NCBI GenBank assembly: GCA_965659725.1
Contig: CBFHXG010000027.1
Span: forward strand, 1 to 30,611
DNA length: 30,611 nt
From: Phaeocystidibacter sp965659725
GTDB lineage: Bacteria; Bacteroidota; Bacteroidia; Flavobacteriales; Schleiferiaceae
Direction: 5' to 3'
Both the position numbers and the translations under genes were made by a program. Numbering within the stretch: the stretch's first letter is position 1; every line of letters begins with the position of its first letter. Below the pieces are notes generated by a model. The model ran no database searches. It saw only the letters and a program-made list of their open reading frames with translations, and had not been told where the DNA came from. Positions 1 to 8,600 of the stretch are shown one piece after another.

Positions 1-1
1 T

Positions 2-3000
2 ACAGGATTCACCGCAGGTACAGGGACTATTGCAACATCAACAACGGATACGGTTGACTTGAGCTCTTTACCTCCAGGAACGTGTATCGATGTTTATATC
101 CAAGGAGATTGTTCATCTACAGGTGATGGCGTATCAACTATTCAAGGTCCTTTCCAATTCTGTACGGCTTATGTACCAGATTGGATAGAAGACTTCAACG
201 ATCACGGAACATTCTCTACTTGGCCGCCAGATGGCTGGGATGAGAAATTCGGTCTTTTAGGAGACACTCTGGTTACACAGGGTACAGGTTGGACTTATGA
301 TACGTATGCGAACCAATCAGGCGGTAGCCCCTCAGCTAGAGAGAATATCTCAAGTACATTCGATCCGCATGTTTGGATTGTTGGTCCACCGGTAGATCTA
401 GATACCGGCGGTACTTTTAATGTTGAATACGACGTATCGTGGACGGAATCATTTAGCAGCACGTTGGATGCGGTTATCGGTTCTGATGATACCGTACACA
501 TTGCCTTGTCAACAGACGGAGGTCTTACTTTCCCTAGAAGCAACATCCTCGCATCTTATCACCAAGGTAATCCGATTAACCTTGCTGGAAAGCACGAGAT
601 CAATACGATTTCAACCTTTACAGGTATCGTACATGTAGGTGTTTACACCCGCTCAGATGTGTCGAATGAATCGACCGACTTCTTTATTGATAACATCGAG
701 ATCCGTGTACCTCCTACTTGTCAGGAACCATTCGGGTTTGCAGCATTGCAAACATTCCCAGACTCTATCTTCTATGGATTCGGTGCAGATACTTCTGCAA
801 CAGGATATATCATTGAGTGGGGTCCATGTGGATATGCTCAAGGAACAGGTTTCTTAGATACCTTGACAACGGATACTTCTGGCATCGGTGGTCTTACCGC
901 TGCAACGTGCTATGATGTTTATCTTCAAACCATCTGTGGCGCTGGTTCTTCAAGCATTTGGGCTGGTCCATTCTCATTCAATACAGCTTGTGATACTCTT
1001 CCAATTCCATGGAATGAAAGCTTTGAAAGTGTGACTGTTCCAAATCTTCCGCAATGTTGGGATTGGGTGACCAATGGTAGTACGTTCTATATCCAAACGG
1101 TTTCTGGAACGAGTGGTACAAACCCAGGTTCTCGAAGTGGTTCGAACTACCTGCGTCAGCGTTATTCATTCAATAACGATTGGTGGTCATTCACTCCAGA
1201 ATTCCATTTCCAGGCCGGTCAATCTTACGAGGTGAGCTTCTGGTATCAAACGGAAGGAACCACAGCTTTTGATGAGGTTGCCCTTCACTACGGTCCTGGT
1301 CAAACTGCTGGCGACATGATCTACTTGATCAAGTCGGAGAATAACGTTTCAGCCACGGGTTACACCCAGTTCGTAGGAACCTTTATTCCACCAGCTTCTG
1401 GTAACTACTATGTTGGTCTGAAGTCGAGAACAGGTGGTTTCTCCGGGGCATTGAATATTGATGATTTCAACATTCGCCTGGACCCTAACCCTTGTCCTGA
1501 TGCATCTTCTCTTACTGCTACTATCATCAGTGAGAATGAGGTCGACCTTACTTGGGGAGCTATTCCTGCTCACACATCATTCGACATTGAGTGGGGGCCA
1601 CAAGGGTTCACTGCAGGTACGGGTCAAGGTCGTCTTGTAACGGGTCTAACCACTCCGTTGTTGAATATCGATACACTTAGTGAGAATACGTGTTATGATT
1701 ACTACGTAACCGTTTCGTGTGGCGGTGTAACTGGAACTCAAGTAGGTCCGTTTACATTCTGTACTCCATGTAGTGCATCTCCAATGCCTTATTTGGAAGA
1801 CTTCAACAGCTGGCCGCTCAATTGTGTGGACCCAGCGGCGGGTGACTTCCCTTGGGTGAGCTCGAATGGTTGGGCAGAAGCCAACTATTGGTCGAATAAT
1901 GATGCCAGCTACATCATGGACATGCGAAATGTCGATGTGACTGTCGATGCGCGTGTGAAGTTCAAATGGTCGCATCAATACAACGCTTCCTACCCAGAAG
2001 ATGCATTAACTATTCGCGCTCGCGTACTTGGTACAACAGCATGGGATACACTTTGGCATATCACAGGTTCTGCATTCAATAGTAACGATGGTGCAGGGAT
2101 CTTCAACGCTGGTACGGGTGTTAACGCCGTTCTACCATTGGATCCTGCAACCTACACGGGTAATGTGGTTGAATTCCAGGTTTATGGTCACTCCGATTGG
2201 GGTCCATATGCCTATGTAGATGATTTCTTGGTTGAAGCCCTTCCAAGCTGTCCTGAGCCATTTACGCTCGACTTCTTGAATGGTTCAGCTACACCGTCTG
2301 CCGGTACAATCTACTTCACCCCTGGCGGTGCTAGTAATTTCAATATCGCATACGGACCGTCAGCTACCACTAGTAGTCCTGCTGCTGGTACGTATACCAG
2401 TGCAACCAATGATACCGTAACCATCTCTGGCTTGATGCCGAATACAGAGTACTCTGTTTGGGTACGTGATAGCTGTGCAGCTGGTGATGTATCTATCTGG
2501 GTTGGACCGATCAATTTCAGAACAGCTTGTGCGGCTGTGACTTCATTCCCTTACCTCGAAACCTTCGATGGAAATACTTGGGGAGTATTCACAACGTATG
2601 ACCCATGCTGGAATGTAGCTTCACCAGGTGGTTATACTTGGCAGGTAGTCAATAACACGACAAGTTCAGGTAGTACGGGTCCTACAGGTGACCTTACTGG
2701 AACCGGTAATTACCTCTATACCGAAGCTTCCACTGGTGGCACGGGAGATGAGGCGATCATTATCTCACCACTCATGGATGTTACTTCGTTGACCATCCCT
2801 GAAATGAGTGTATACTACCACTTCTACGGTGCTACGATCGATAGAATGTATATCGAAGCGAGTTCAGACGGAATTACTTGGATCCCGATGGACACGATCA
2901 TCGGTCAACAGCAAACTTCATCTGCTGATTCTTGGCAAGAACTCACCGCTGTTATTCCGGCTGGTGCAGTTTCTACTACCACTTTGATCCGCTTCCGCGG

Positions 3001-5551
3001 TGTTCGTGGTACAAGCTTTACGGGTGATATGTCTATCGACCAATTCAGCGTTCGCGAGCAGCCTGCTTGTCCGAATCCATCTAACGGCGGTGTAGTGTCA
3101 ACTACAGCAACTACAGCTGAGCTATACTGGACAGCGGCTAGCGCAGGTAGCCCTGGATGGGTAGTTGAATACGGATTGAATGGCTTCACTCTAGGTAGTG
3201 GTACTGTGGTTGGTGTGACCAACGATACAGCTACTATCTCGAATCTAATGCCAGCATCAGGATATTGCTACTACGTAAGCGAGATCTGCCCAGGTGGCGC
3301 CGATACCTCGTTCATTAGCGGTCCTTACTGCTTCAGTACGCAGTGTCCAGCGAGCTTTACGGCTCCATACTTCACGGATCTCACCGTTATTCCTGCGGGT
3401 AATACTACTTCTGGAGATTGGGAGAACTGTTGGACCATTCACAATGGCACTGGTTTTCCACGTTGGGAGTCTGAAGATGCACAAGGCACGAACGAGAACT
3501 CGTTGAATACAGGTCCGTTCTACGACCACACGACTCCAAGTGCTGCCGGTGGTATTTATATCTACCTTGAAACAAGTGGAGGCTCACTCGGTGATACGGC
3601 GTCTATGAAGAGTCCATGGATCGATGTTTCTGCATTGACCGTGCCTGAGTTTGCCTTCTGGTACCACATGTATGGTGCAACGATGGGTAACCTATTCATC
3701 GAGGCTCGTGAGTGGGGTCAAACCACTTGGACACCAATGGATTCGATCATGGGTCAACAGCAAACTGCTGGCGGTGAGCCTTGGATCGAGCACACTGTAT
3801 TGTTGTCGCAGTTTACAAGCGATACCCTACAGGTTCGTTTCGTAGGTGCACGTGGTTCTAGCTTCACGAGTGATATGTCTATCGACGATATCGAACTCAG
3901 AGAAGCGCCAACTTGTCCTAAGATCAATGCGGTTACATTCTCTAACCAGACCACATCTGGTGCAGATGCGAACTGGACGGCGACCGTAACAGGTCAGACC
4001 TACGAGATTGAATATGGTCCAGCTGGATTTGCTCCAGGCTCTGGTACCGTAGCTGCTGTAACGGGTACATCGTATAGCTTCACAGGCTTGCCTGCGAATC
4101 TCGTACAAGAAATGTACATCCGTCCGATCTGTGGTGCCAACGATACGGGTCAATGGACTGGTCCATTCGTAGTGGAGATTCTTCCAATCCCATGCGACGA
4201 CTTCGAAGCCTATAGCTTGGGTCTTGCTGATCCACAGTCTGTATTCATCGAAGGATGGGCAGGTGCTGGCGGTGACGCCGAGATCGTTTCACAAGGTGGT
4301 TCTCAAGCCATGCATATCTACGACTCAGGTCCTGACGGATTCTCTGACATAGTAATGCAAATGGATACGATCACCAGTGGAACCCATGTATTGTCATTCG
4401 ACTTCCAATTGGGAGCAGGTGTGAGCGATGGAGGTTACTATAACATCCTACACAACTACACTGGTGCTACCAACGTATGGGCCATCGAAGTTTACATGGA
4501 TAACAATGGTACTGCTACCGTGAATCAAGGTACTAACGGTACCGGTGTGATCGGTACGTATACCTTCAACACTACAGGCTGGAACCGTATCGAGCATGTA
4601 ATTGATCTGGATAATGATACTGCATTCATCATTGTGAACGGCACTACAACTACGGTAGGATGGCAGTTCTCATTGGGTAGCATCAACCAAGCTGATCGCT
4701 TTAATGCGGTTAACTTCTACTCAGCTGCCAATGCAGGTCAAACTCCAAACTACTACGTAGATAACTTCTGTTTGTGTACGATTCCGGGAATGGTTAGCTC
4801 TACGAATTCTACTTGTACAACTGTTGAGCTTGATTGGATGTCTTCGGGCAGCGCAATCATTCAATACGGTGCTGCTGGATTCACTCCAGGTACAGGTACG
4901 TTCATCACAGGTGCTACTGCTCCGTACACGGTAACTGGTTTGATGCCAGGTACAGCTTATGACTTCTGGATCGGTGAAGAGTGCAATGGTGATACCTTGT
5001 ACAACGCTCCTGTTAGCGTAACCACCGGTAATGGTCCTAAGCCTACGCTTAACATCAGCGATGTTCAGGATACTGTAACGCTCACGTATGCAGATTACAT
5101 CTTGTACTCCGGTGCAACGAATGCAGACAGCGTACATTGGGACTTCGGTGGAGGTGTTACCATGAATGGTGATACAGTAATGAACACCTACGGAACCAAT
5201 GGTTCTTATACTGTAACGGTTTACGCTTCTAATGACTGTGGTGATACAACAGTGACCTACAACTTAAATGTCCAGAACATTACCGTTGAAGAAACTGCAC
5301 TTGGTCGTTCATTGAACGTATTCCCTAACCCATCAACAGGTGTGATCACGTTGAACTTCAACTTGAATACCGATGAAGAGGTGGACGTATTCATCCTCAA
5401 TGGTTTAGGCCAACGAGTGATCGAAGAAAGCCTCGGACAGGTGAATTCTTACGAAGGTCAATTCGATCTTAGCAACCTACCGAAGGGTGTATATATCATG
5501 CAAGTTCAAGCGGGAGATGTAACCGTCAACCGCAGAGTAACGCTGCATTAA
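2..5551 (+). CDS. Giant multidomain T9SS-secreted adhesin, 5' end missing
   Basis: The frame is open from base 2, so the gene runs in from the left and only its C-terminal ~1849 residues are seen. FN3-like modules that end in GPF-x-F-x-T-x-C alternate with MAM/cleaved-adhesin jelly-roll modules that end in a (I/V)DD/DN-(F/I) strand. Approximate MAM-like modules lie at nt 167-715, 990-1490, 1770-2240, 2530-3060 and 3345-3910, with FN3 modules between them. A LamG-like jelly roll (4190-4770), one more FN3, a PKD-like module (5035-5280, with SVHWDFGGG) and a T9SS type A tail (5300-5551, starting LNVFPNPSTG, with the LPKGVYIMQV strand) follow. Known for the family: such tails direct export through the type IX system and anchoring at the cell surface. 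Inferred role: adhesion to surfaces or polymers. Modules are Cys-paired and rich in Thr, Ser and Gly. The N-terminus and signal peptide lie outside the window. Confidence 0.93.
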   Translation, partial: TGFTAGTGTIATSTTDTVDLSSLPPGTCIDVYIQGDCSSTGDGVSTIQGPFQFCTAYVPDWIEDFNDHGTFSTWPPDGWDEKFGLLGDTLVTQGTGWTYDTYANQSGGSPSARENISSTFDPHVWIVGPPVDLDTGGTFNVEYDVSWTESFSSTLDAVIGSDDTVHIALSTDGGLTFPRSNILASYHQGNPINLAGKHEINTISTFTGIVHVGVYTRSDVSNESTDFFIDNIEIRVPPTCQEPFGFAALQTFPDSIFYGFGADTSATGYIIEWGPCGYAQGTGFLDTLTTDTSGIGGLTAATCYDVYLQTICGAGSSSIWAGPFSFNTACDTLPIPWNESFESVTVPNLPQCWDWVTNGSTFYIQTVSGTSGTNPGSRSGSNYLRQRYSFNNDWWSFTPEFHFQAGQSYEVSFWYQTEGTTAFDEVALHYGPGQTAGDMIYLIKSENNVSATGYTQFVGTFIPPASGNYYVGLKSRTGGFSGALNIDDFNIRLDPNPCPDASSLTATIISENEVDLTWGAIPAHTSFDIEWGPQGFTAGTGQGRLVTGLTTPLLNIDTLSENTCYDYYVTVSCGGVTGTQVGPFTFCTPCSASPMPYLEDFNSWPLNCVDPAAGDFPWVSSNGWAEANYWSNNDASYIMDMRNVDVTVDARVKFKWSHQYNASYPEDALTIRARVLGTTAWDTLWHITGSAFNSNDGAGIFNAGTGVNAVLPLDPATYTGNVVEFQVYGHSDWGPYAYVDDFLVEALPSCPEPFTLDFLNGSATPSAGTIYFTPGGASNFNIAYGPSATTSSPAAGTYTSATNDTVTISGLMPNTEYSVWVRDSCAAGDVSIWVGPINFRTACAAVTSFPYLETFDGNTWGVFTTYDPCWNVASPGGYTWQVVNNTTSSGSTGPTGDLTGTGNYLYTEASTGGTGDEAIIISPLMDVTSLTIPEMSVYYHFYGATIDRMYIEASSDGITWIPMDTIIGQQQTSSADSWQELTAVIPAGAVSTTTLIRFRGVRGTSFTGDMSIDQFSVREQPACPNPSNGGVVSTTATTAELYWTAASAGSPGWVVEYGLNGFTLGSGTVVGVTNDTATISNLMPASGYCYYVSEICPGGADTSFISGPYCFSTQCPASFTAPYFTDLTVIPAGNTTSGDWENCWTIHNGTGFPRWESEDAQGTNENSLNTGPFYDHTTPSAAGGIYIYLETSGGSLGDTASMKSPWIDVSALTVPEFAFWYHMYGATMGNLFIEAREWGQTTWTPMDSIMGQQQTAGGEPWIEHTVLLSQFTSDTLQVRFVGARGSSFTSDMSIDDIELREAPTCPKINAVTFSNQTTSGADANWTATVTGQTYEIEYGPAGFAPGSGTVAAVTGTSYSFTGLPANLVQEMYIRPICGANDTGQWTGPFVVEILPIPCDDFEAYSLGLADPQSVFIEGWAGAGGDAEIVSQGGSQAMHIYDSGPDGFSDIVMQMDTITSGTHVLSFDFQLGAGVSDGGYYNILHNYTGATNVWAIEVYMDNNGTATVNQGTNGTGVIGTYTFNTTGWNRIEHVIDLDNDTAFIIVNGTTTTVGWQFSLGSINQADRFNAVNFYSAANAGQTPNYYVDNFCLCTIPGMVSSTNSTCTTVELDWMSSGSAIIQYGAAGFTPGTGTFITGATAPYTVTGLMPGTAYDFWIGEECNGDTLYNAPVSVTTGNGPKPTLNISDVQDTVTLTYADYILYSGATNADSVHWDFGGGVTMNGDTVMNTYGTNGSYTVTVYASNDCGDTTVTYNLNVQNITVEETALGRSLNVFPNPSTGVITLNFNLNTDEEVDVFILNGLGQRVIEESLGQVNSYEGQFDLSNLPKGVYIMQVQAGDVTVNRRVTLH

Positions 5552-5570
5552 TTAGATAACTTCTAATATG

Positions 5571-5603
5571 AAGCCCTCCCGAGCACTCGGGAGGGCTTTT
5601 TTT
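5571..5603 (+). terminator. Rho-independent terminator of the adhesin gene
   Basis: Near-perfect hairpin GCCCTCCCGAG (5573-5583) / CTCGGGAGGGC (5586-5596) followed by seven T. It lies 20 bases after the adhesin stop and only 14 bases before the next start codon, so the smr gene either has a promoter overlapping this hairpin or depends on readthrough. Confidence 0.93.
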
Positions 5604-5616
5604 GTTACTTGCACTC

Positions 5617-6330
5617 ATGGAAATAGGCGACCGTTTTCAGTTCTTGAATGAGATAGGTGGAGGAACGATCCTCGAGATCGATCGTGGGCGCATCTTAGTG
5701 GCTACGGATGATGAAAGGGAGCTATGGGTAGACCAGCGTGAGATATTGCCTGAGGATATCTATATCACCGATATTCCTACGAAGAAGGAGGAAATGTCTC
5801 TTCCCACCACTTCCCATGAATGGCGAATTGGTGCTCGAGTGGGATATCTCAACGAACCAGGTGGAGGAACTATAGTTGGAGAAGGAGATAGAGGATTTTT
5901 AGTACTGGATGAAGATGGATTTGAACGTTGGTTCCAGAAGTCACACCTCGTACTCATCAGCTCTTCCATTGAAGATCAAATGAAAAATATGGAAACGGTG
6001 AATAAAGATCGCACCGTGAAGCGCCATAATATTCCTAAACAGAAGCAAAGTGCAATTCTTGAAGTAGATTTGCACATCCATGAACTACTTGAGTTCGATT
6101 CGCACCTATCCGACCACGAGAAGCTAACGCACCAATTGAATGTAGCTAAACATCAGGTGGAAAAAGCTCAGAAAGGTCATTATAAGAAAGTGATCCTCAT
6201 ACACGGAGTGGGTAAGGGCGTTTTGAAAGAGAAGATTAGAGAAATGTTAGCGGGGATGGAGCGTATAGAATTTTACGATGCCTCCCTACAGAAATACGGA
6301 ACAGGTGCTACTGAGGTAGTATTCCGATAG
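5617..6330 (+). CDS. Smr-domain protein with duplicated N-terminal DUF2027-like modules
   Basis: 237 residues. The start is taken at ATG 5617 (MEIGDRFQF), because the five codons upstream lie against the terminator T-tract. The N-terminal half holds two related ~42-residue modules: GDRFQFLNEIGGGTIL.. and GARVGYLNEPGGGTIV.., each followed by a strand ending in W/F-x-x-(R/K). The C-terminal ~85 residues form a Smr domain: EVDLHIHELL (LDxH-type motif), VILIHGVGKGVLKEKI (HGxGxG motif) and a closing TGATEVVF strand. Smr domains of MutS2-type proteins bind or cut nucleic acid; the MutS ATPase core is absent here, so this is a stand-alone Smr protein as is usual in Bacteroidota. Substrate unknown. 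It is followed directly by rnpB. Confidence 0.85.
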   Translation: MEIGDRFQFLNEIGGGTILEIDRGRILVATDDERELWVDQREILPEDIYITDIPTKKEEMSLPTTSHEWRIGARVGYLNEPGGGTIVGEGDRGFLVLDEDGFERWFQKSHLVLISSSIEDQMKNMETVNKDRTVKRHNIPKQKQSAILEVDLHIHELLEFDSHLSDHEKLTHQLNVAKHQVEKAQKGHYKKVILIHGVGKGVLKEKIREMLAGMERIEFYDASLQKYGTGATEVVFR

Positions 6331-6340
6331 TTCTTTGAAG

Positions 6341-6716
6341 ATGTACCACAGTCCATGTCGCTGGTTTGCTTCTGCAGATCAGAGGAAAGTCCGGACAACA
6401 CAGAGCGCCGCGCCTCCTAACAGGAGGGGTCCTTCGTAAGGAGGAAACAGCAAGTGCAGCAGAGAGTAGACCGCCCCGCTCGTTCGGGGTAAGGGTGAAA
6501 GGGTGGTGTAAGAGACCACCAGTGTTTGTGGCAACACAGGCAGCTAGGTAAACCTCGCGGGTTGAAATGTCGTGTATACCGATGCTCCACTTCGGTGGAA
6601 TACAATGGCTCGTTGAATGTCGGGGGGTAGGCAGATAGAGGTGTACGGCGACGTATATCCTAGATAAATGACATGGGTCGCTTTGCGATAACAGAATCCG
6701 GCTTACACGTGGTATA
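6341..6716 (+). ncRNA. rnpB: RNase P RNA (class A)
   Basis: Catalytic RNA of ribonuclease P, which matures tRNA 5' ends. All landmark conserved regions are present in order: GAGGAAAGTCCGGAC (6382-6396), AAGGGTGAAAGGG with GGTGGTGTAAGAGACCACC (about 6491-6520), GGCAGCTAGGTAAACC (about 6539-6554), AGATAAATGACATGG (about 6662-6676) and ACAGAATCCGGCTTAC (6691-6706). The outer P1 helix can be drawn from TACCAC (6344-6349) and GTGGTA (6709-6714), which sets the ends to within a few bases. It begins about ten bases after the smr stop codon. Confidence 0.96.
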
Positions 6717-6725
6717 ATATGGTAA

Positions 6726-6755
6726 AGGGTGCAAGGAGTGAACTTCTTGCACCTT
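6726..6755 (+). terminator. Hairpin after rnpB, probable terminator
   Basis: Inverted repeat AGGGTGCAAGGAG / CTTCTTGCACCTT with a TGAA loop, 13 pairs including two G-T pairs. The T-tract behind it is poor (TTATACCTCCCC), so termination may be incomplete, or the hairpin may mark the processed 3' end of the RNase P precursor. Confidence 0.55.
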
Positions 6756-6792
6756 ATACCTCCCCATCTTATCAATCCTAATCATTAGGTCT

Positions 6793-6800
6793 TATCTTTG
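6793..6800 (+). promoter_or_regulatory. TAnnTTTG -7 box before the 57-residue ORF
   Basis: TATCTTTG matches the Bacteroidota -7 consensus TAnnTTTG exactly. Its last base is 4 bases before the ATG at 6805, so the expected transcript would be leaderless or nearly so. Confidence 0.55.
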
Positions 6801-6804
6801 ACCC

Positions 6805-6978
6805 ATGGGACTTCGCAGCAAATTAGCAGAGTATAAGGCCGTGTATAAACGGTCTGGTTGGAAGGGACTTGTAAAAGAACTCGGACCCGCCGCAGCCATC
6901 ACTTTGTTCCTCTTCTTCTTGATAAAAGGTCTCGTGTGGCTCGCCGTCATCTACGGTGGTTACGAAGCCGTTTCCTAA
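6805..6978 (+). CDS. Small membrane protein, 57 residues, unknown function
   Basis: ATG at 6805 to TAA at 6976-6978. The basic N-terminal half (MGLRSKLAEYKAVYKRSGWK, followed by GLVKELG) is probably an amphipathic cytoplasmic helix. Residues 29-51 are strongly hydrophobic (AAAITLFLFFLIKG...LAVIYGG) with one Lys at 41, giving one membrane helix or a short hairpin. An exact TAnnTTTG box stands 4 bases ahead of the ATG. The stop codon overlaps the end of the convergent CDGSH gene by 4 bases. I do not recognise the family. Support comes from the promoter, the coherent membrane-protein composition and the neat packing between neighbours; no homology evidence is available. Confidence 0.65.
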   Translation: MGLRSKLAEYKAVYKRSGWKGLVKELGPAAAITLFLFFLIKGLVWLAVIYGGYEAVS

Positions 6979-7451
6979 AGCGAATTATGTGTTCCGTCGC
7001 AGTATGGTGGGTTGGAGGTTTGCTTACACTGACACAACCATGCATGTTCGTCTTTCTCGGTCTTGAATACCTTCGGCATCAGATCAGTCTTCTTGTGCGT
7101 ACCATCACAAAATGGCTGATCCTCAGAACGTCCGCAAGCACACCACGCATAGGGCTTCCCAGAAGTTAGATCGACCTGCTTAGGCTCCTTGGCTGCAATG
7201 ATACTGCCCTCAGAACGCTTTGGAACCTCTCGCTCTTCGCCTTCCATTCGCAAGGCACCCGACGGACATTTGTGTACTTGGTCCAATATCTTTTGAGAAC
7301 TCACATCCTCAGGCTGTATCCACGGTCTTTCCTTCGGCTTGAATACCTCCGGTAGCCCACGCCAACAATTTTCAGAATGAATGCATAAATGGGCGCGCCA
7401 TTCTATGGTGACGTCGCCGTTCGTATAGGTCTTTACTTTTTCTTCTGCCAT
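6975..7451 (-). CDS. Iron-sulfur protein: YjdI-like 4Fe-4S domain plus two CDGSH motifs
   Basis: 158 residues. The N-terminal part resembles the divergent monocluster ferredoxin domain (Fer4_19/YjdI): HLCIHSENCWRGLPEVF with ARPWI-like KERPWIQP and then KCPSGAL. The C-terminal part carries two CDGSH/mitoNEET-type 2Fe-2S motifs, CACGRSEDQPFCDGTH and CQCKQTSNPPYCDGTH, each with the three-Cys one-His ligand set. Fused forms of this kind are known in bacteria; the physiological role is probably electron transfer or redox/Fe-S sensing, but no partner is visible. Divergent from corA across 57 bases; an AACCTTTG sequence (7473-7466, minus strand, one mismatch to the -7 consensus) lies 15 bases before the ATG. 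The 3' end overlaps the small membrane protein gene by 4 bases. Confidence 0.9.
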   Translation of the reverse strand: MAEEKVKTYTNGDVTIEWRAHLCIHSENCWRGLPEVFKPKERPWIQPEDVSSQKILDQVHKCPSGALRMEGEEREVPKRSEGSIIAAKEPKQVDLTSGKPYAWCACGRSEDQPFCDGTHKKTDLMPKVFKTEKDEHAWLCQCKQTSNPPYCDGTHNSL

Positions 7452-7508
7452 ACCATCAAGTTACTCAAAGGTTGTTACAACAACAAGGAGTGTTTTTAAC
7501 TTCCCGAT

Positions 7509-8600
7509 ATGAAGAAGCCAGCCACTAGCAAAAAGCGTAAAGTCAAAAAGGGCAGGAGAAGTGTTAGGATAGGAACCGCTCCGTGCAGCCTGATATACGT
7601 TGGTGAAAAGAAGGTCGATGAGGTCCAAGCCCAGATCATTCGATGGTCAGTAGATGATTTTGAGGAGAATATTAAACTCTCCCTCCAGGGACCCATAGAT
7701 GAACTCATTCTCGACTCGCACTACCAGTGGCTCAATCTTCATGGACTTCATGATGTAGAAGCTATCACCAAAATCGGCAATCATTTTAAGATCGATAAAT
7801 TAATCCTCGAGGACCTTTTGGACACCACCCAACGCCCAAAGGTTGAGGAGTTTGCCAATAGTCTGTTCTTTACACTAAAGAGTATCACGGATCTCGAAGG
7901 TATCGACTTTGAAATGGAGCAGATCAGCTTCATTTTAACAGAGAATAGCATCATCTCCATTCAAGAGAAACCAGCCGATATTTTTGAAAGCATCCGTGAA
8001 CGGCTTCGGAACAAGATCGGTTTGGTGCGCATGCGAGGAGCTGATTATCTGCTTTTCCTCTTACTCGATGCCTTGATCGATCAGTATTTCGTACTGCTAG
8101 AAAATGTCGAGGCCGAGATCGAAGATATCCAAGAAGAAGTGGTTACCAACCCAAGAGAAGACCTACTCATCCGAACAGAATCCTTGAAGAGGTCATTGGT
8201 GATCCTGAGGAAGTCGGTCAACCCACTCAAAGAAGCCGTGAACCTCTTGAACAGAGGAGATTCCAAGTACCTCAATCCAGAGTATCAGAAATATTATAAT
8301 GATTTGAAGGATAGTGCTTTGGAAGTGATCGACTCGCTGGATGCCGACCGGCAAATGATAGAGTCATCCGAGAACCTATACCTATCCAGATTAAGTCAGA
8401 AGAATAACGACACCATGCAGGTGTTGACTGTTATAGCCACGATCTTCATTCCTCTGACCTTCTTTGCTGGGGTATACGGAATGAATTTCGAGCACATGCC
8501 TGAGCTGAGCTGGGAGTACAGCTACATTGTATTTTGGGCATTTATCGTCGTTGTGTCTGCTATTTTGATCCGTTACTTTCGGAAGAAGGGTTGGTTGTAG
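7509..8600 (+). CDS. corA: CorA family magnesium/cobalt transporter
   Basis: 363 residues, normal for CorA. A Lys/Arg-rich N-terminus (MKKPATSKKRKVKKGRR) precedes a long soluble alpha/beta and helical domain, then two membrane helices at the C-terminus. The signature GMN is at residues 324-326 (VYGMNFEHMPEL), at the end of the first helix (VLTVIATIFIPLTFFAG). The protein ends RYFRKKGWL, as CorA proteins often do with basic residues after TM2. CorA forms a homopentameric inner-membrane channel for Mg2+ entry. The ATG at 7509 has no clear Shine-Dalgarno sequence. The last 41 bases are also the 3' end of the convergent nhaC. Confidence 0.95.
   Translation: MKKPATSKKRKVKKGRRSVRIGTAPCSLIYVGEKKVDEVQAQIIRWSVDDFEENIKLSLQGPIDELILDSHYQWLNLHGLHDVEAITKIGNHFKIDKLILEDLLDTTQRPKVEEFANSLFFTLKSITDLEGIDFEMEQISFILTENSIISIQEKPADIFESIRERLRNKIGLVRMRGADYLLFLLLDALIDQYFVLLENVEAEIEDIQEEVVTNPREDLLIRTESLKRSLVILRKSVNPLKEAVNLLNRGDSKYLNPEYQKYYNDLKDSALEVIDSLDADRQMIESSENLYLSRLSQKNNDTMQVLTVIATIFIPLTFFAGVYGMNFEHMPELSWEYSYIVFWAFIVVVSAILIRYFRKKGWL

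Noticed and set aside
4721..5137. 138-residue minus-strand frame inside the adhesin gene, and other long antisense frames between 295 and 4153
   Set aside because: They lie inside a clearly coding, repeat-rich gene and have Arg/Ser/Cys-rich composition without motifs; shadows of the real frame.
6308..6775. 155-residue minus-strand frame across the rnpB region
   Set aside because: It is antisense to RNase P RNA, whose conserved regions fully explain the sequence.
7471..7481. GTTGT-T-ACAAC palindrome in the corA/CDGSH intergenic region
   Set aside because: Short and in a low-complexity run of GTT/AAC; insufficient to claim an operator.
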